A DNA stretch of 64,000 nt from PALSA-612 sp963755155 (GTDB lineage: Bacteria > Actinomycetota > Thermoleophilia > Gaiellales > Gaiellaceae). The notes beneath the pieces are model-generated. The model was given only the letters and a program-made list of their open reading frames with translations. It did not search any database and was not told where the DNA came from. Location: the NCBI GenBank assembly GCA_963755155.1, contig CAVWIV010000003.1, positions 1-64,000 on the forward strand, in the 5' to 3' direction. Position 1 is the stretch's first letter; the number at the start of each line of letters is the position of its first letter. Shown piece after piece: positions 41,303 to 49,756 of the stretch. A program made the translations under genes and the position numbers.

Positions 41303-42519
41303 GCGGGCGCTTCCGCCTGCCGCCAGACACGCGCGACGATCGGGATCGACGCGACGACTAGCAGCGCGCAGAACGGCCAGAGGATCTGGTAGCCCTGGGT
41401 CGCCTCGAGGTGCGGCTCGAAGACGTCGATCAGCACGCCCGCCACGAGTGGCCCGAAGATAAGCGCCCAGCCCTTCGTCGTCGTGGCGATGCCGGAGATC
41501 GCGCCCCGCTGCTCGGGCGGCATGAGCCGGAAGAGAATGGCCCAGGAGAGCGTCATCACCATGCCGCCGGCGACCGAGACCGGGAAGATGAAGGCGTAGT
41601 ACCAGCTCTCCCAGCTCTGCGCGAAGCCCGCGAGGAGCAGCCCTGTCGCGTAGACGACCGACGCCCAGAAGACGACGCGGGCGGCACCGATTCGGTCACC
41701 GATGCGCCCGGCGACGATGGCCGCGACCACATAGCCGGCGGCGACCGTCGCGAGGATTGTCGAGGAGACCGCCAGCGACTCGTCGAGGCCCTCGAGGACG
41801 TAGAGGACGACGAATGTCCGCATGGCGGCGAACGTCCCCTCCCAGCACGCCATCGCGAACAGGAACATCCGCACGTTGGGCAGGTGGAGGAAGATGTCGC
41901 GGCTCAGGCCGACGTACGCGCGGATGCCCTTGTACACGCGGTTCTCGCCGCCGTCCTCTCTCACCCAACGCACCACGGCGCCGCAGGCCACTGTCGTCAC
42001 CACGGCGGCGAGGAGGAACGGGGCGGGGTCCGACACGCTGAGCAGAAAGCCGCCGCCAACGAGCGCGCAGGCCAGAGCGATGCCGCGCAGGATGTGCTGG
42101 ACGCCCTGCGAGCGAGCGAAGACGCTCTCGTGGAGCAGATCCGGGTACAGCCCTCGGTACGGCGGCTCGTAGACGTAGTACGCGAAGAAGAACGCCATGA
42201 CGACGAATGCCGTCGTCAAGAGGTTGGGCATGAACGCGACGAGGGCGAGGCAAAAGCCCATCGGGAGGAGGGCAGCGAGCATGAACGGGCGGCGCCGGCC
42301 CATCGGGGTCAGGAACGTGTCGCTCCACGGTCCGATGACGAGCGGAACCGTGAGCGCGAAGATGCCTTCGGCGGCTAGCACGGCCGCGATCACGGTTTGC
42401 GAATCCGTGAACTCGGCGAGGAGCGGTGGCAGGTACGCGGCGGTGGTGGTGATCGAGAACGCGAGGCCGAACGCGCCGAGCCCGAGCAGCCAGACCGTGG
42501 AGTTGCGGGTCGTCGTCAC
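41299..42519 (-). CDS. MFS transporter
   Basis: GTG 42519 overlaps the TetR stop (GTGA), so it is the second gene of a tetR-MFS unit. The 406 residues hold twelve predicted membrane segments in two halves. PWSDTFLTPMGRRRPFML is the loop 2-3 motif of the GPH/sucrose-proton symporter-like branch (D-x-x-x-x-P/R-G-R-R-R-P), and GRIGDRIGAARVVFW the corresponding loop 8-9. The position suggests uptake or efflux of the compound sensed by the TetR protein (inference). It converges with the GcdH-like gene with a four-base overlap. Confidence 0.8.
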
Positions 42520-43124
42520 GCGGTCGCCGCCGGCGAGAGGCCCGACACGACGAGCGTGACAACGGTGCGTTCGGCTCGCGCAACCTCCTCGTCGCCGTCG
42601 GGAAGCTGCCCGAGCACCCAGCCCGTGAGGATCTCCTCGATCGCGCCGTAGACAATCCAGCTTGCGAGCCGCGGGTCGAGATCGCTGCGGAACTCGCCCG
42701 CGGCCTGCCCGCGCGAGACGACTCGCTCAAGCGCCGCGAACACCTCACCGATCTCGTCCACCCGCTGCTGCACGCCTGGGCTGCGCGCGACCTCGCGCAC
42801 GAGCACGCGTACGAGGTCAGGCTGGCGCCGCCAGGATCGCAGGAGGATGGCCGTGATCTGCCGGAGCTGCTCGGCGGCCGGCACAGCCGCCTCCTCGACG
42901 TCGCGGATCGCGGCCAGGAGCTCCGTCCAGGTCTCGCGGAAGATCGTCTCGAGGACGTCCTCCTTCGACTCGAAGTAGTGGTAGACGAGCCCGTACGCGA
43001 CCTTTGCCTCCTCGGCGATGTCGCCGACGCGGGTCGCGTGGTAGCCCTTCTCCGCGAACGTCCGCACGGCGGCGTCGAGGATCACGCGCCGCTTCTCCTC
43101 CGAGGCGATTGACCGGTCAGTCAA
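42516..43124 (-). CDS. TetR-family regulator, probably controlling acyl-CoA catabolism
   Basis: TTG 43124 is the start (TDRSIASEEKRRVILDAAVRTF). 202 residues: the N-terminal helix-turn-helix is KGYHATRVGDIAEEAKVAYGLVYHYFESKEDVLETIF, the rest a helical ligand domain (LRSWRRQPDLVRVLVREVARSPG). Helix composition is like FadR-type TetR regulators that bind long-chain acyl-CoA (inference). A -10 box TACGCT seven bases upstream makes the message probably leaderless. The dyad at 43105-43124 overlaps the first codons, so autoregulation is likely. Operon with the MFS gene; divergent from the CoA-transferase gene. Confidence 0.85.
   Translation of the reverse strand: MTDRSIASEEKRRVILDAAVRTFAEKGYHATRVGDIAEEAKVAYGLVYHYFESKEDVLETIFRETWTELLAAIRDVEEAAVPAAEQLRQITAILLRSWRRQPDLVRVLVREVARSPGVQQRVDEIGEVFAALERVVSRGQAAGEFRSDLDPRLASWIVYGAIEEILTGWVLGQLPDGDEEVARAERTVVTLVVSGLSPAATA
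43105..43124 (-). promoter_or_regulatory. TetR operator at the regulator's own start
   Basis: Leftward, TTGACTGAC-CG-GTCAATCGC, 17 of 20 identical to the operator at 38995-39014. It begins at the regulator's start codon and lies just upstream of the divergent CoA-transferase promoter, so one bound protein could control both directions. Confidence 0.65.
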
Positions 43125-43131
43125 CGCGGGA

Positions 43132-43147
43132 AGCGTAGTGGTAGGTT
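43132..43147. promoter_or_regulatory. Divergent -10 boxes of the TetR and CoA-transferase genes
   Basis: On the minus strand TACGCT (43137-43132) is seven bases before TTG 43124. On the plus strand TAGGTT (43142-43147) is eight bases before ATG 43156. Both spacings suit leaderless messages. The -35 position of the plus promoter would fall on the operator at 43105-43124. Confidence 0.45.
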
Positions 43148-43155
43148 CGCGGCGG

Positions 43156-44034
43156 ATGCAACCGCTCGCGGGTCAGCTCGTCGTCGATTTCACGCGCCAG
43201 CTGCCCGGGCCGTACGCGAGCCGCGAGCTCATGCGGCTCGGAGCGCGGGTCGTGAAGGTCGAACCTCCCGAGGGCGACCCGATGCAGCACGGCGCGCCGG
43301 CCTGGTACGAGGCGGTCAACGCCGGCAAGGAGATCGTGACCTGGGACGCGGCGTCCGGCTCGCCGGTCGCCCAGGAGCTCTGTGACGGGGCCGACGTGAT
43401 CCTCGACGGCTTCCGGCCGGGCGTGTTCGAGCGGCTCGGGCTCGTCATCCCCGATACCGCGGTCGTCTGCGCGATCACCGGGTTCGGTGACGAGGGGCGG
43501 CACGCCGGGCGCGCCGGCCACGACCTCAACTACATGGGCTGGGCGGGCGCGCTCGCCGACACGGCGCCCTCGGTGCCCCCGTTGCAGGCGGCCGACCTCG
43601 CCGCGGGCGCGCTCGGCGCAATCGCGGAAATACTCGCGGGGCTGCTCGAGCGCGGCCGCACCGGACGCGGCCGGCGCATCACGATCTCGATGACCCACGG
43701 CGCACACCGGCTCGTGGCGCACCGCCGCGGCGCGGACATCGTCGTGCCCAGGCTGCTGACGGGCGGCGCTCCGTGCTACGCGGTCTACGGGACCGCCGAC
43801 GGGCGCTTCCTGACGGTGGCGGCGCTCGAGCCGAAGTTCTGGCTGCGGCTCTGCGAGCTGATCGGGCGGCCCGACCTCGTCGAGCGCCACTACGACCCAA
43901 CGGCGGCCGAGGAGCTGAGCGGCGTGTTCGCGACGCGGTCGCTCGCCGAGTGGCTCGAGCTCTTCGAGGACGAGGACGTCTGCGTCGGCCCGGTGTCGAC
44001 GCTCGACGAAGCCGCCGTCGAGTTCAGCTCCTAG
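43156..44034 (+). CDS. CaiB/BaiF family CoA-transferase or acyl-CoA racemase, short form
   Basis: ATG 43156 (not the longer frame from 43138) gives MQPLAGQLVVDFTRQLPGPYASRELMRLGARVVKVEPPEGDP, the class III CoA-transferase N-terminus. GHDLNYMGWAGAL has the His-Asp pair that acts in alpha-methylacyl-CoA racemase, and GGAPCYAVYGTADGRFLTVAALEPKFW follows. At 292 residues it is clearly shorter than the usual 360-400: the segment between ISMTHGAHRL and GGAPCY and the C-terminal tail are reduced. It either moves CoA or epimerises a branched acyl-CoA. It is divergent from the TetR gene and shares its operator. Confidence 0.8.
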   Translation: MQPLAGQLVVDFTRQLPGPYASRELMRLGARVVKVEPPEGDPMQHGAPAWYEAVNAGKEIVTWDAASGSPVAQELCDGADVILDGFRPGVFERLGLVIPDTAVVCAITGFGDEGRHAGRAGHDLNYMGWAGALADTAPSVPPLQAADLAAGALGAIAEILAGLLERGRTGRGRRITISMTHGAHRLVAHRRGADIVVPRLLTGGAPCYAVYGTADGRFLTVAALEPKFWLRLCELIGRPDLVERHYDPTAAEELSGVFATRSLAEWLELFEDEDVCVGPVSTLDEAAVEFSS

Positions 44035-44978
44035 CGCAACAGGAAGCCGGTGCCGAGATCGTCCGACGGCTCGAGGACGAACTCATGCGTGCCCGTGCGG
44101 TGCGCGGAGCCCTCGACCTCGGTGAGCACCGCCGGATGACCGGCGGCCTCCGTCCGGCCGACGATCCAGGCGCGGAACTCCGTGCCGATGACGCTGAGAT
44201 GGCGCAGCTCCGGCACGTCGAGCAGCGCCATCCTCGCCGACGTCGCGCTGCCGCACGGCGAGCGGTCGACCTCGCCGTCGGCGAACACGGTGACGTTCCG
44301 CTGCACTGGCGGCGGGCCGTCGTCCTCGTGCTGCCAGAAGACAACGCCGTAAACGCCATGAAGCTCGGGCTCGACCGGATGGACGATCTCGTGGTCTCGC
44401 TCGAGGTCGGCCTTGATCGCGCGGCCGAGCTCGATCAGCCGTGGCAGCTCCTCGGGCGCTACTCGCTCCTCGAGAAAGGCGTAGAAGGCTCCGCCGAAGG
44501 CGACGTCGACGGTTCGCCCGGCGACCTCCAGCTCGCGCGCGTGGACGTACGCAGGCACGTTGCGGAAGCGCACGGCCTTCACGTCGCCGTCCTCGACGCG
44601 CGCGACCGCCTGCAGCCTCCCCGAAGGACAATCGACGACGACCCTCGTCTCCGGCTCGACGGCATCCACGACGCCGTTCGCGATCGCCCACGTGACGAGC
44701 GCGATCGTGCCGTGGCCGCACGCGGTCGAGTAGCCGGCGTTGTGGAAGAAGACGACGCCGAGGTCGGCGCCCTCGTCCTCAGGCTCCGTGACGAAACAGC
44801 CATACATGTCGGCGTGGCCGCGCGGCTCGTTGACGAGTAGGCGGCGGACGTCGTCCGCGTGCTCGAGCGCGTGGCGGCGCTTGTCGAGAATCGTCTTCCC
44901 GGGCAGCGGGTCGACGCCGCCGGTGACGATCCGGAACGGCTCGCCGGCCGTGTGGTAGTCGACCGTGGAGATGCGCAC
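44031..44978 (-). CDS. Proline racemase family enzyme (4-hydroxyproline 2-epimerase-like)
   Basis: GTG 44978 overlaps the enoyl-CoA hydratase stop by one base (TAGTG). 315 residues. Both catalytic Cys of the racemase/epimerase type are present: STACGHGTIAL and RSPCGSATSARMALL. A trans-3-hydroxyproline dehydratase would have Thr in place of one. STVDYHTAGEPFRIVTGG is the family N-terminus, DMYGCF lies between. Likely reaction: epimerisation at C2 of 4-hydroxyproline or proline. The gene sits in an acyl-CoA cluster, which is unusual for hydroxyproline use, so the substrate is open. It overlaps the CoA-transferase gene by four bases, convergently. Confidence 0.85.
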   Translation of the reverse strand: MRISTVDYHTAGEPFRIVTGGVDPLPGKTILDKRRHALEHADDVRRLLVNEPRGHADMYGCFVTEPEDEGADLGVVFFHNAGYSTACGHGTIALVTWAIANGVVDAVEPETRVVVDCPSGRLQAVARVEDGDVKAVRFRNVPAYVHARELEVAGRTVDVAFGGAFYAFLEERVAPEELPRLIELGRAIKADLERDHEIVHPVEPELHGVYGVVFWQHEDDGPPPVQRNVTVFADGEVDRSPCGSATSARMALLDVPELRHLSVIGTEFRAWIVGRTEAAGHPAVLTEVEGSAHRTGTHEFVLEPSDDLGTGFLLR

Positions 44979-45748
44979 TACGAGCCGGTGAACTGCGGCG
45001 GGCGCTTCTCGAGGAAGGCGGTCACGCCCTCGCGAAAGTCGTCCGTCTGCGTGGCGGCAGCCTGGAGCTGCGCCTCCAGCTCGAGCTGTTCCTCGAGGGT
45101 CGCGTTCTGCGCGTGGTCGAACAGCCGCTTCGTCATGCCGATCGCCTTCGTCGGCGCCGCCGCGTACATCCCGGCGAGCTCCGCGGTACGTGCCGGGAGC
45201 GTCTCGTCGGCAACGACCTCGGAGACAAGGCCCCACTCGAGCGCCTCGGCGGCCGGGAGCTTGCGGTTCGACGCCATCCATTCGAAGGAACGCGGAGCTC
45301 CGAGCAGCCGGTGGATGAAGTACGTGCCGCCCGAGTCGGGGACGAGCCCGATGCCTATGAACGCCGGGATGAACGCCGCGGACTCGGCGGCGATGCGGAT
45401 GTCGCAGGCGCAAGCAAGCGAGAGGCCGGCGCCCGCGGCGGGCCCATTGACGGCGGCGATCACCGGCTTCTCGAGGGCGCGGATGGCGAGGACGTTCTTG
45501 TGGTACCCCGCGCGCAGACGGTCACCGATGTCGCCTGCGCCCTCCTGGAACTCCGTCAGGTCCTGGCCAACGCAGAAGCCGCGGCCGGCGCCCGTGATGA
45601 CGACGGCGCGCACGGAGGCGTCGCCCGCCTCCTTGAGGCCCGCCTGGAACTCCTTGTGCAGCGACGTGTTGAACGCGTTGAGGACGTCCGGACGGTTGAG
45701 CGTCAGCGTCAGCACGCCGCCGTCGCGAGTGACCTCCACCTCGGCCAT
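44978..45748 (-). CDS. Enoyl-CoA hydratase/isomerase, PaaG-like
   Basis: ATG 45748 gives 256 residues of the crotonase fold. LTLTLNRPDVLNAFNTSLHKEF, GAGRGFCVGQDLTEFQ (oxyanion loop), AVNGPAAGAGLSLACACDIRIA and GLVPDSGGTYFIHRLLG are typical of PaaG/FadB1-type isomerases, where an Asp (in PDSGG) replaces the hydratase Glu. Cells use these on cis or ring-derived enoyl-CoA. A -10 box lies eight bases upstream, and the proline-racemase gene follows with a one-base overlap. Confidence 0.85.
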   Translation of the reverse strand: MAEVEVTRDGGVLTLTLNRPDVLNAFNTSLHKEFQAGLKEAGDASVRAVVITGAGRGFCVGQDLTEFQEGAGDIGDRLRAGYHKNVLAIRALEKPVIAAVNGPAAGAGLSLACACDIRIAAESAAFIPAFIGIGLVPDSGGTYFIHRLLGAPRSFEWMASNRKLPAAEALEWGLVSEVVADETLPARTAELAGMYAAAPTKAIGMTKRLFDHAQNATLEEQLELEAQLQAAATQTDDFREGVTAFLEKRPPQFTGS

Positions 45749-45756
45749 GGGCGAGG

Positions 45757-45762
45757 ACCCTA
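45757..45762 (-). promoter_or_regulatory. -10 box TAGGGT, leaderless promoter of the PaaG-like gene
   Basis: TAGGGT fits TANNNT and lies eight bases before ATG 45748. No ribosome site is visible in the intervening CCTCGCC-type sequence. Confidence 0.4.
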
Positions 45763-45787
45763 GCTCACCGGCTGGTAGCGTGGCCGC

Positions 45788-45898
45788 ATGGCGCCGCGCA
45801 TCGTCCGAAAGACCGAGCGAGCTGTGCTCGGGGCGGGCATGTCGCTGATCGCCATCTTTCTCGAGCGCCGGCTCGCGAAGATGCTCAGGAAGACCTAG
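45788..45898 (+). CDS. Small basic protein, 36 residues
   Basis: ATG 45788 gives MAPRIVRKTERAVLGAGM followed by a short hydrophobic stretch (SLIAIFLERRLAKML) and a basic end. It lies alone between divergent and convergent genes and overlaps the last 14 bases of the ubiB-like gene on the other strand. It could be a small membrane-associated peptide. Evidence is only the composition and position, so this is tentative. Confidence 0.4.
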   Translation: MAPRIVRKTERAVLGAGMSLIAIFLERRLAKMLRKT

Positions 45899-47486
45899 AG
45901 CCTCTCTTCCAGAACAGATCCAGGAGCATCAGGAAGAGCAGCGCGACGCCGATGCTGCCGAACAGCGCCGGCACCCAGTTCGAGACGCCGTCCTGGCCCA
46001 TCGTGAAGCCGCTGGAGATGATTGCCGCCGCTGCCGTGATCGCGAGCGAGATGCGTCGCGTGGAACGCCGGATCGTGTTCTCGAGGCTCGTCATTCCCTT
46101 CATCTCGACCTGGAAGCGCGGGCCGGGTCGCGCCCCGACGAGCCGCTCGATCGCCTCGAAGAGCCCCGAGAGGCGCACCTTCACCTTCTGCACCTCGTAG
46201 AACGCCTTCTTAGGGTCGATCGCGTCGCGACCGCGCTCGAACAACCGGCGCGCGAGAAAACGGCCGACGACTGAGAACGGGTCGAGCTCGGGATCGAGCA
46301 CCGACGCCGCGAGCTGCATCTGCGCGAGCGCCTTCGCCGTCAGCGCCATCTCGGCGGGCAGCCGAACGTCGCGGCGAGCGGCGATCTCCGTGATTCCCTG
46401 GAGGATCGGCCCCAGCTGGATCTCCTGGAGCGAATGTCCGCGGACGCCCTGCACGAGCGCGCCGATCTCGCCCTGAAACGCATCGAGGTCGAAATCGTCG
46501 GGGAGCTCCTGGTCGGCGAGCTGGAGGACCACCTCGGCGAGGAACTCGTCGTCCTCCTGCCAGAACGCCATCACCAGCATGAGCACGAGCTCGCGCATGC
46601 GCTGGTCGACCTCGCCGACCATCCCGCAGTCGAGGAAGTAGACGGTGCCCTCCGACCAGAGAAGGTTCCCGGGGTGCGGGTCGGCGTGGAAGAAGCCGTC
46701 GGCGAGCACCTGCCGGTAGTACGACTCGATCAGCTGCCGCGCCGCATCCTGCCGCTCCGGCACGTCGGGTGTTTCCCGCAGCGGCACGCCGTCGACGAAG
46801 CTCAGCACGAGCAGGCGCTTGCTCGAGAGCTCGTGGTAGACGGAAGGAACGGCTAGCCGCGGGTAGCGCTCGAGCACCTCGCCGAGCCTGTCGACGTTCG
46901 CAGCCTCGGAGCGGAAGTCGAGCTCGCGCTTGAGCGAGGCCGAGAGGTGGCGGATCACCGACGGGAAGTCCACGAGCCGCCGGAGCCCGTCGCGATGCTC
47001 GGCCTTCTCGGCGAAGAGCTCGAGCAGTCCGAGGTCGCGCATGATCTCCTCCTCCGCGCCCTGCCGCTGCACCTTCACGACGACGCGGTCGCCGCTCTCG
47101 AGCGTGGCGGCGTGCACCTGGCCGATCGTGCCGGCGGCGAGCGGCTTGGGGTCGATGCTCTCGAACACGTCCTCCCACGGCACGCGCAGCTCCGCCTCCA
47201 TGACCTCGACGACCTCGGCCTCGGTCATCGGCGGCACATCGTCCTGGAGCTTCGAGAGCTCGGCGATGAACTCCGGCGGCAGCAGGTCGGGACGCGTGGA
47301 GAGGATCTGGCCGAGCTTCGCGAACGTCGGGCCGAGCTCCTCGAGCGCTGCACGCAGGCTCTTCGCGCGCTCCTCGAGCGGCACGTCTGCGGCGCCGCGC
47401 TCGCCGAGGCCGTAGCGCGCCATCACCTTGCCGATGAACGCCGCGCGGCCGAGGAGGTTGAGATCGGCTTCCTGCGTGTCCGTCAC
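45885..47486 (-). CDS. ABC1/UbiB (AarF)-family atypical kinase
   Basis: GTG 47486 overlaps the universal-stress-protein stop (GTGA). 533 residues. The family KxGQ motif is GPTFAKLGQILSTRPDLLP; the Ala-rich nucleotide loop PLAAGTIGQVHAA replaces the protein-kinase Gly loop; VVVKVQRQG has the conserved Lys; GFFHADPHPGNLL is the catalytic HxDxHxGN and VYFLDCGMVGEV the metal-binding DFG-like site. The C-terminus has two membrane helices (LAITAAAAIISSGF, VALLFLMLLDLFW). In other bacteria it supports quinone or lipid metabolism through ATPase activity; here the pathway is unknown. It is in an operon with the stress protein. Confidence 0.9.
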   Translation of the reverse strand: MTDTQEADLNLLGRAAFIGKVMARYGLGERGAADVPLEERAKSLRAALEELGPTFAKLGQILSTRPDLLPPEFIAELSKLQDDVPPMTEAEVVEVMEAELRVPWEDVFESIDPKPLAAGTIGQVHAATLESGDRVVVKVQRQGAEEEIMRDLGLLELFAEKAEHRDGLRRLVDFPSVIRHLSASLKRELDFRSEAANVDRLGEVLERYPRLAVPSVYHELSSKRLLVLSFVDGVPLRETPDVPERQDAARQLIESYYRQVLADGFFHADPHPGNLLWSEGTVYFLDCGMVGEVDQRMRELVLMLVMAFWQEDDEFLAEVVLQLADQELPDDFDLDAFQGEIGALVQGVRGHSLQEIQLGPILQGITEIAARRDVRLPAEMALTAKALAQMQLAASVLDPELDPFSVVGRFLARRLFERGRDAIDPKKAFYEVQKVKVRLSGLFEAIERLVGARPGPRFQVEMKGMTSLENTIRRSTRRISLAITAAAAIISSGFTMGQDGVSNWVPALFGSIGVALLFLMLLDLFWKRGSRSS

Positions 47487-47917
47487 CTGCGGAACAGGCC
47501 TCTCTTGCGTTTCTGCGACTGCTCCGTGCGCTGGCGCGAATTGACGATGATCACCGTCCGGTCGGAGTTGTGCGACACGCGGTTCGGGACGTTCCCGAGC
47601 AGGAACTCCTTGCGCCCTGACATGCCGACGTTGCCGACGACGACGACGTCCGCGTCCTCGGCCTCCGCCGCGTCGACGATCGCCTGGGCGGGGTCCTCGC
47701 CCATCCCGATCACCCCGCGGGCGAGCTCGCCGGCGAAGCCGCGGCCGTACTCGGTCAGGTCCTCTCGCGCGTGCGGCGGCGCCTCGGCCGGCGGGATGAC
47801 GATCTGGCAGAGCAGGAGCTCGGCCTCGAAGCGCACGGCCATGTCCGCGGCGAACTGGACGGCATGCTCGGCCGTCTCCGAACGGTCGGTCGCGACGAGG
47901 ATGCGGCGCACGCTCAT
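47483..47917 (-). CDS. Universal stress protein, UspA family
   Basis: ATG 47917 gives 144 residues. RRILVATDRSETAEHAVQFAADMA is the UspA N-terminus with the Asp that contacts the adenine; VVVVGNVGMSGRKEFLLGNVPNRVSHNSDRTVIIV contains the G-x2-G-x9-G-S/N ATP-binding motif. The C-terminus is basic (RQRTEQSQKRKRG). Such proteins bind ATP and act in stress or energy sensing. Co-translated with the UbiB-type gene by a four-base overlap and 14 bases after the upstream crotonase gene. Confidence 0.85.
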   Translation of the reverse strand: MSVRRILVATDRSETAEHAVQFAADMAVRFEAELLLCQIVIPPAEAPPHAREDLTEYGRGFAGELARGVIGMGEDPAQAIVDAAEAEDADVVVVGNVGMSGRKEFLLGNVPNRVSHNSDRTVIIVNSRQRTEQSQKRKRGLFRR

Positions 47918-47930
47918 GAAGCCGCGGAGC

Positions 47931-48701
47931 CTACCGGCCTTCGAACTGCGGCCGCCGCTTCTCCACGAACGCGGCCATGCCTTCGCGGGCATCCTCCGAC
48001 GAGAAGGCGAGATAGAGCAGCCGGCGCTCGTAGTCGATGCCCAGCGACAACGTGCCTTCGTCGGCGCGCACGACGGCTTCCTTCGCGAGCTGGCTCGCGA
48101 CCGGGCCCTTGACGGCGATGTCGCGGGCGACGCGCTTCGCCTCGTCAAGCCAGGCCTCACGGGCGACGAGGCGGGCGACGAGGCCTGCGTCGAGCGCTTC
48201 GCGGGCGGAGAGGCGGCGTCCGGAGAGGATGACGTCCATCGCGAGCGCCTTGCCGACGGCTCGCGTGAGCCGCTGCGTGCCTCCCGCTCCGGGAATGAGG
48301 CCCAGGCCGGTCTCCGGCTGCCCGAAGACGGCCGTATCGGACGCGACGACGACATCGCAGGCCATCGCCAGCTCGCAGCCGCCGCCGAGGCAGAAGCCGG
48401 AGACGGCCGCGACAAGCGGTGTGCGGACGGCGCGAATCGCGTCCCAGGCGTCGACGCTGCGATTGACATACATCTCGACGGCCGAGGCCGTGGCCATCTC
48501 GCCGATGTCGGCGCCGGCGGCGAACACCTTGTCGGAGCCGCCGAGCACGATGCAGCGAATCTCCGGGTCGGCGTCGAGCTCCTGGAGCGCCGAGACGACC
48601 TCCCCCATCAGCTCGGAGGAGAGCGCGTTCAGCTGCTGCGGCCGGTCGAGGAGGACGGTCGCGATCGGCGCCTCGCGCTCGACGCGCGTGAGCTCAGGCA
48701 T
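47931..48701 (-). CDS. Enoyl-CoA hydratase, PaaF-like
   Basis: Hydrates trans-2-enoyl-CoA to 3-hydroxyacyl-CoA. The start at 48701 (MPELTRVEREAPIATVLLDRPQQLNALS) gives 256 residues. KVFAAGADIGEMA forms the oxyanion hole, GFCLGGGCELAMACD holds the first catalytic Glu, and FGQPETGLGLIPGAGGTQRLTR the second (PETGLG). This is the classic two-Glu hydratase pattern, unlike the PaaG-like paralogue at 44978. It overlaps the preceding crotonase stop by eight bases and probably shares its transcript. Confidence 0.88.
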   Translation of the reverse strand: MPELTRVEREAPIATVLLDRPQQLNALSSELMGEVVSALQELDADPEIRCIVLGGSDKVFAAGADIGEMATASAVEMYVNRSVDAWDAIRAVRTPLVAAVSGFCLGGGCELAMACDVVVASDTAVFGQPETGLGLIPGAGGTQRLTRAVGKALAMDVILSGRRLSAREALDAGLVARLVAREAWLDEAKRVARDIAVKGPVASQLAKEAVVRADEGTLSLGIDYERRLLYLAFSSEDAREGMAAFVEKRRPQFEGR

Positions 48702-49509
48702 CGCTCTTGTCCACGAACCGCCTGACGGCGCCCTGTGCCTCCTCCCCGAGCATCGAGAGCGCGAGCCAATCGCGCGCGTGGCCGACGGTCTGGTGCCACG
48801 AGATATCGCGCCAGAAGTTCAGCTGGTGCTTCGCGTAGCGGGTCGTCTGCGGCAGCTTCGCCGCGAGTTTCTCCACGAGCTCGTCCACGGTCGCGTCAAG
48901 CTCGGCCGCCGGTACGGCGCGGTTGATGAGCCCCCAGTCCGCCGCCTGCTGCGCCGGGATCTCCTCGCAGAGGAGGATGATCTCGCGCGCGCGCCGCTCG
49001 CCGACCATGATCGGCAGCCACTGCGTCGCGCCGCCCGCGGGCACCGAGCCGTGCTCGAGCCCGACGTGGCGGATGAACGCGTCGTCGACCATCACCGCGA
49101 GATCGCACGCCATCTGGAACTCGTTGCCGCCTCCGACACAGATGCCGTTGATGCGCGCGAGCGTCGGCTTGCCGATCTCGCGCAGGCGGTCGTGCGCGTC
49201 CTTGAAGGCGCCGAACCACTTCCAGTAGCCCTGAGGGTTGCCGAGGTACTCGGCAGACCATTCCTTGAGGTCGGCGCCGACGCAGAATGCGCGCCCGGTG
49301 CCGGTGAGCACGACGACGCGGATCTCGTCGTCCCAGGACGCGTCCTCGCACGCCCGCGCGAGCTCGCGCAGCATCCGGAAGTCGAGCGCGTTCAGCCGGT
49401 CGGGCCGGTTGAGCGTGATCGTCGCGCGCGGTGGCGCCTTCTCGTAGACGATCCGCTCGAACCCGAGCTCGTCCGGCGTCTGCGGCTTGGGTGCGGAGGG
49501 CTCGGTCAC
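48694..49509 (-). CDS. Crotonase-superfamily enzyme with ring-hydrolase-like C-terminus
   Basis: GTG 49509 (VTEPSAPKPQTPDEL) gives 271 residues; the longer frame from 49554 lacks support. ATITLNRPDRLNALDFRML, GTGRAFCVGADLKEW, INGICVGGGNEFQMACDLAV and HVGLEHGSVPAGGATQWLPIMVG form the crotonase core. The C-terminal QLNFWRDISWHQTVGHARDWLAL differs from ordinary hydratases and faintly recalls 6-oxocyclohexene-carbonyl-CoA hydrolase/BadI-type enzymes that open rings (inference only). It probably heads the operon with the PaaF-like gene. A plain hydratase or carnitine-racemase-like enzyme remains possible. Confidence 0.75.
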   Translation of the reverse strand: MTEPSAPKPQTPDELGFERIVYEKAPPRATITLNRPDRLNALDFRMLRELARACEDASWDDEIRVVVLTGTGRAFCVGADLKEWSAEYLGNPQGYWKWFGAFKDAHDRLREIGKPTLARINGICVGGGNEFQMACDLAVMVDDAFIRHVGLEHGSVPAGGATQWLPIMVGERRAREIILLCEEIPAQQAADWGLINRAVPAAELDATVDELVEKLAAKLPQTTRYAKHQLNFWRDISWHQTVGHARDWLALSMLGEEAQGAVRRFVDKSDA

Positions 49510-49557
49510 GAGCCGCAGCCTAACGCTCGAGGGTGCACGGCCGATACTGACCATGAC

Positions 49558-49725
49558 GTGAGCGGATGGCGAGGGTCAGCGTATTGCGTGGGAGCGGCAG
49601 GCGTATCTGCCGTCAGCCTGACCGCTGCGGTCGTCGGTGACGGGACAATCGCGCTGTTCGGCCTCCTCGTAGGGCTGCTGTGCTGGTACCGGACCGGAGT
49701 CGAGATCTCTCGCGGCAACTGGTAG
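49558..49725 (+). CDS. Small putative membrane protein
   Basis: GTG 49558 gives 55 residues with two hydrophobic stretches (AYCVGAAGVSAVSLTAAVVG and TIALFGLLVGLLCWY) and a short polar end. It lies in a 250-base gap between the crotonase operon and the toxin gene. No ribosome site or family is evident, so the call rests on composition and placement only. Confidence 0.3.
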   Translation: MSGWRGSAYCVGAAGVSAVSLTAAVVGDGTIALFGLLVGLLCWYRTGVEISRGNW

Positions 49726-49756
49726 CAGTCGGCCGTGAACAGCGACGCAACCGCCG

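Noticed and set aside
43138..43155. Earlier start (43138) for the CoA-transferase
   Set aside because: MQPLAGQLVVDF at 43156 matches the family N-terminus, and TAGGTT at 43142-43147 would be a -10 box lying inside the longer frame.
49509..49554. Longer start (49554) for the crotonase gene at 48694
   Set aside because: The extra 15 residues (MVSIGRAPSSVRLRL) are unlike crotonases. GTG 49509 opens the polar N-terminus that leads into the fold.
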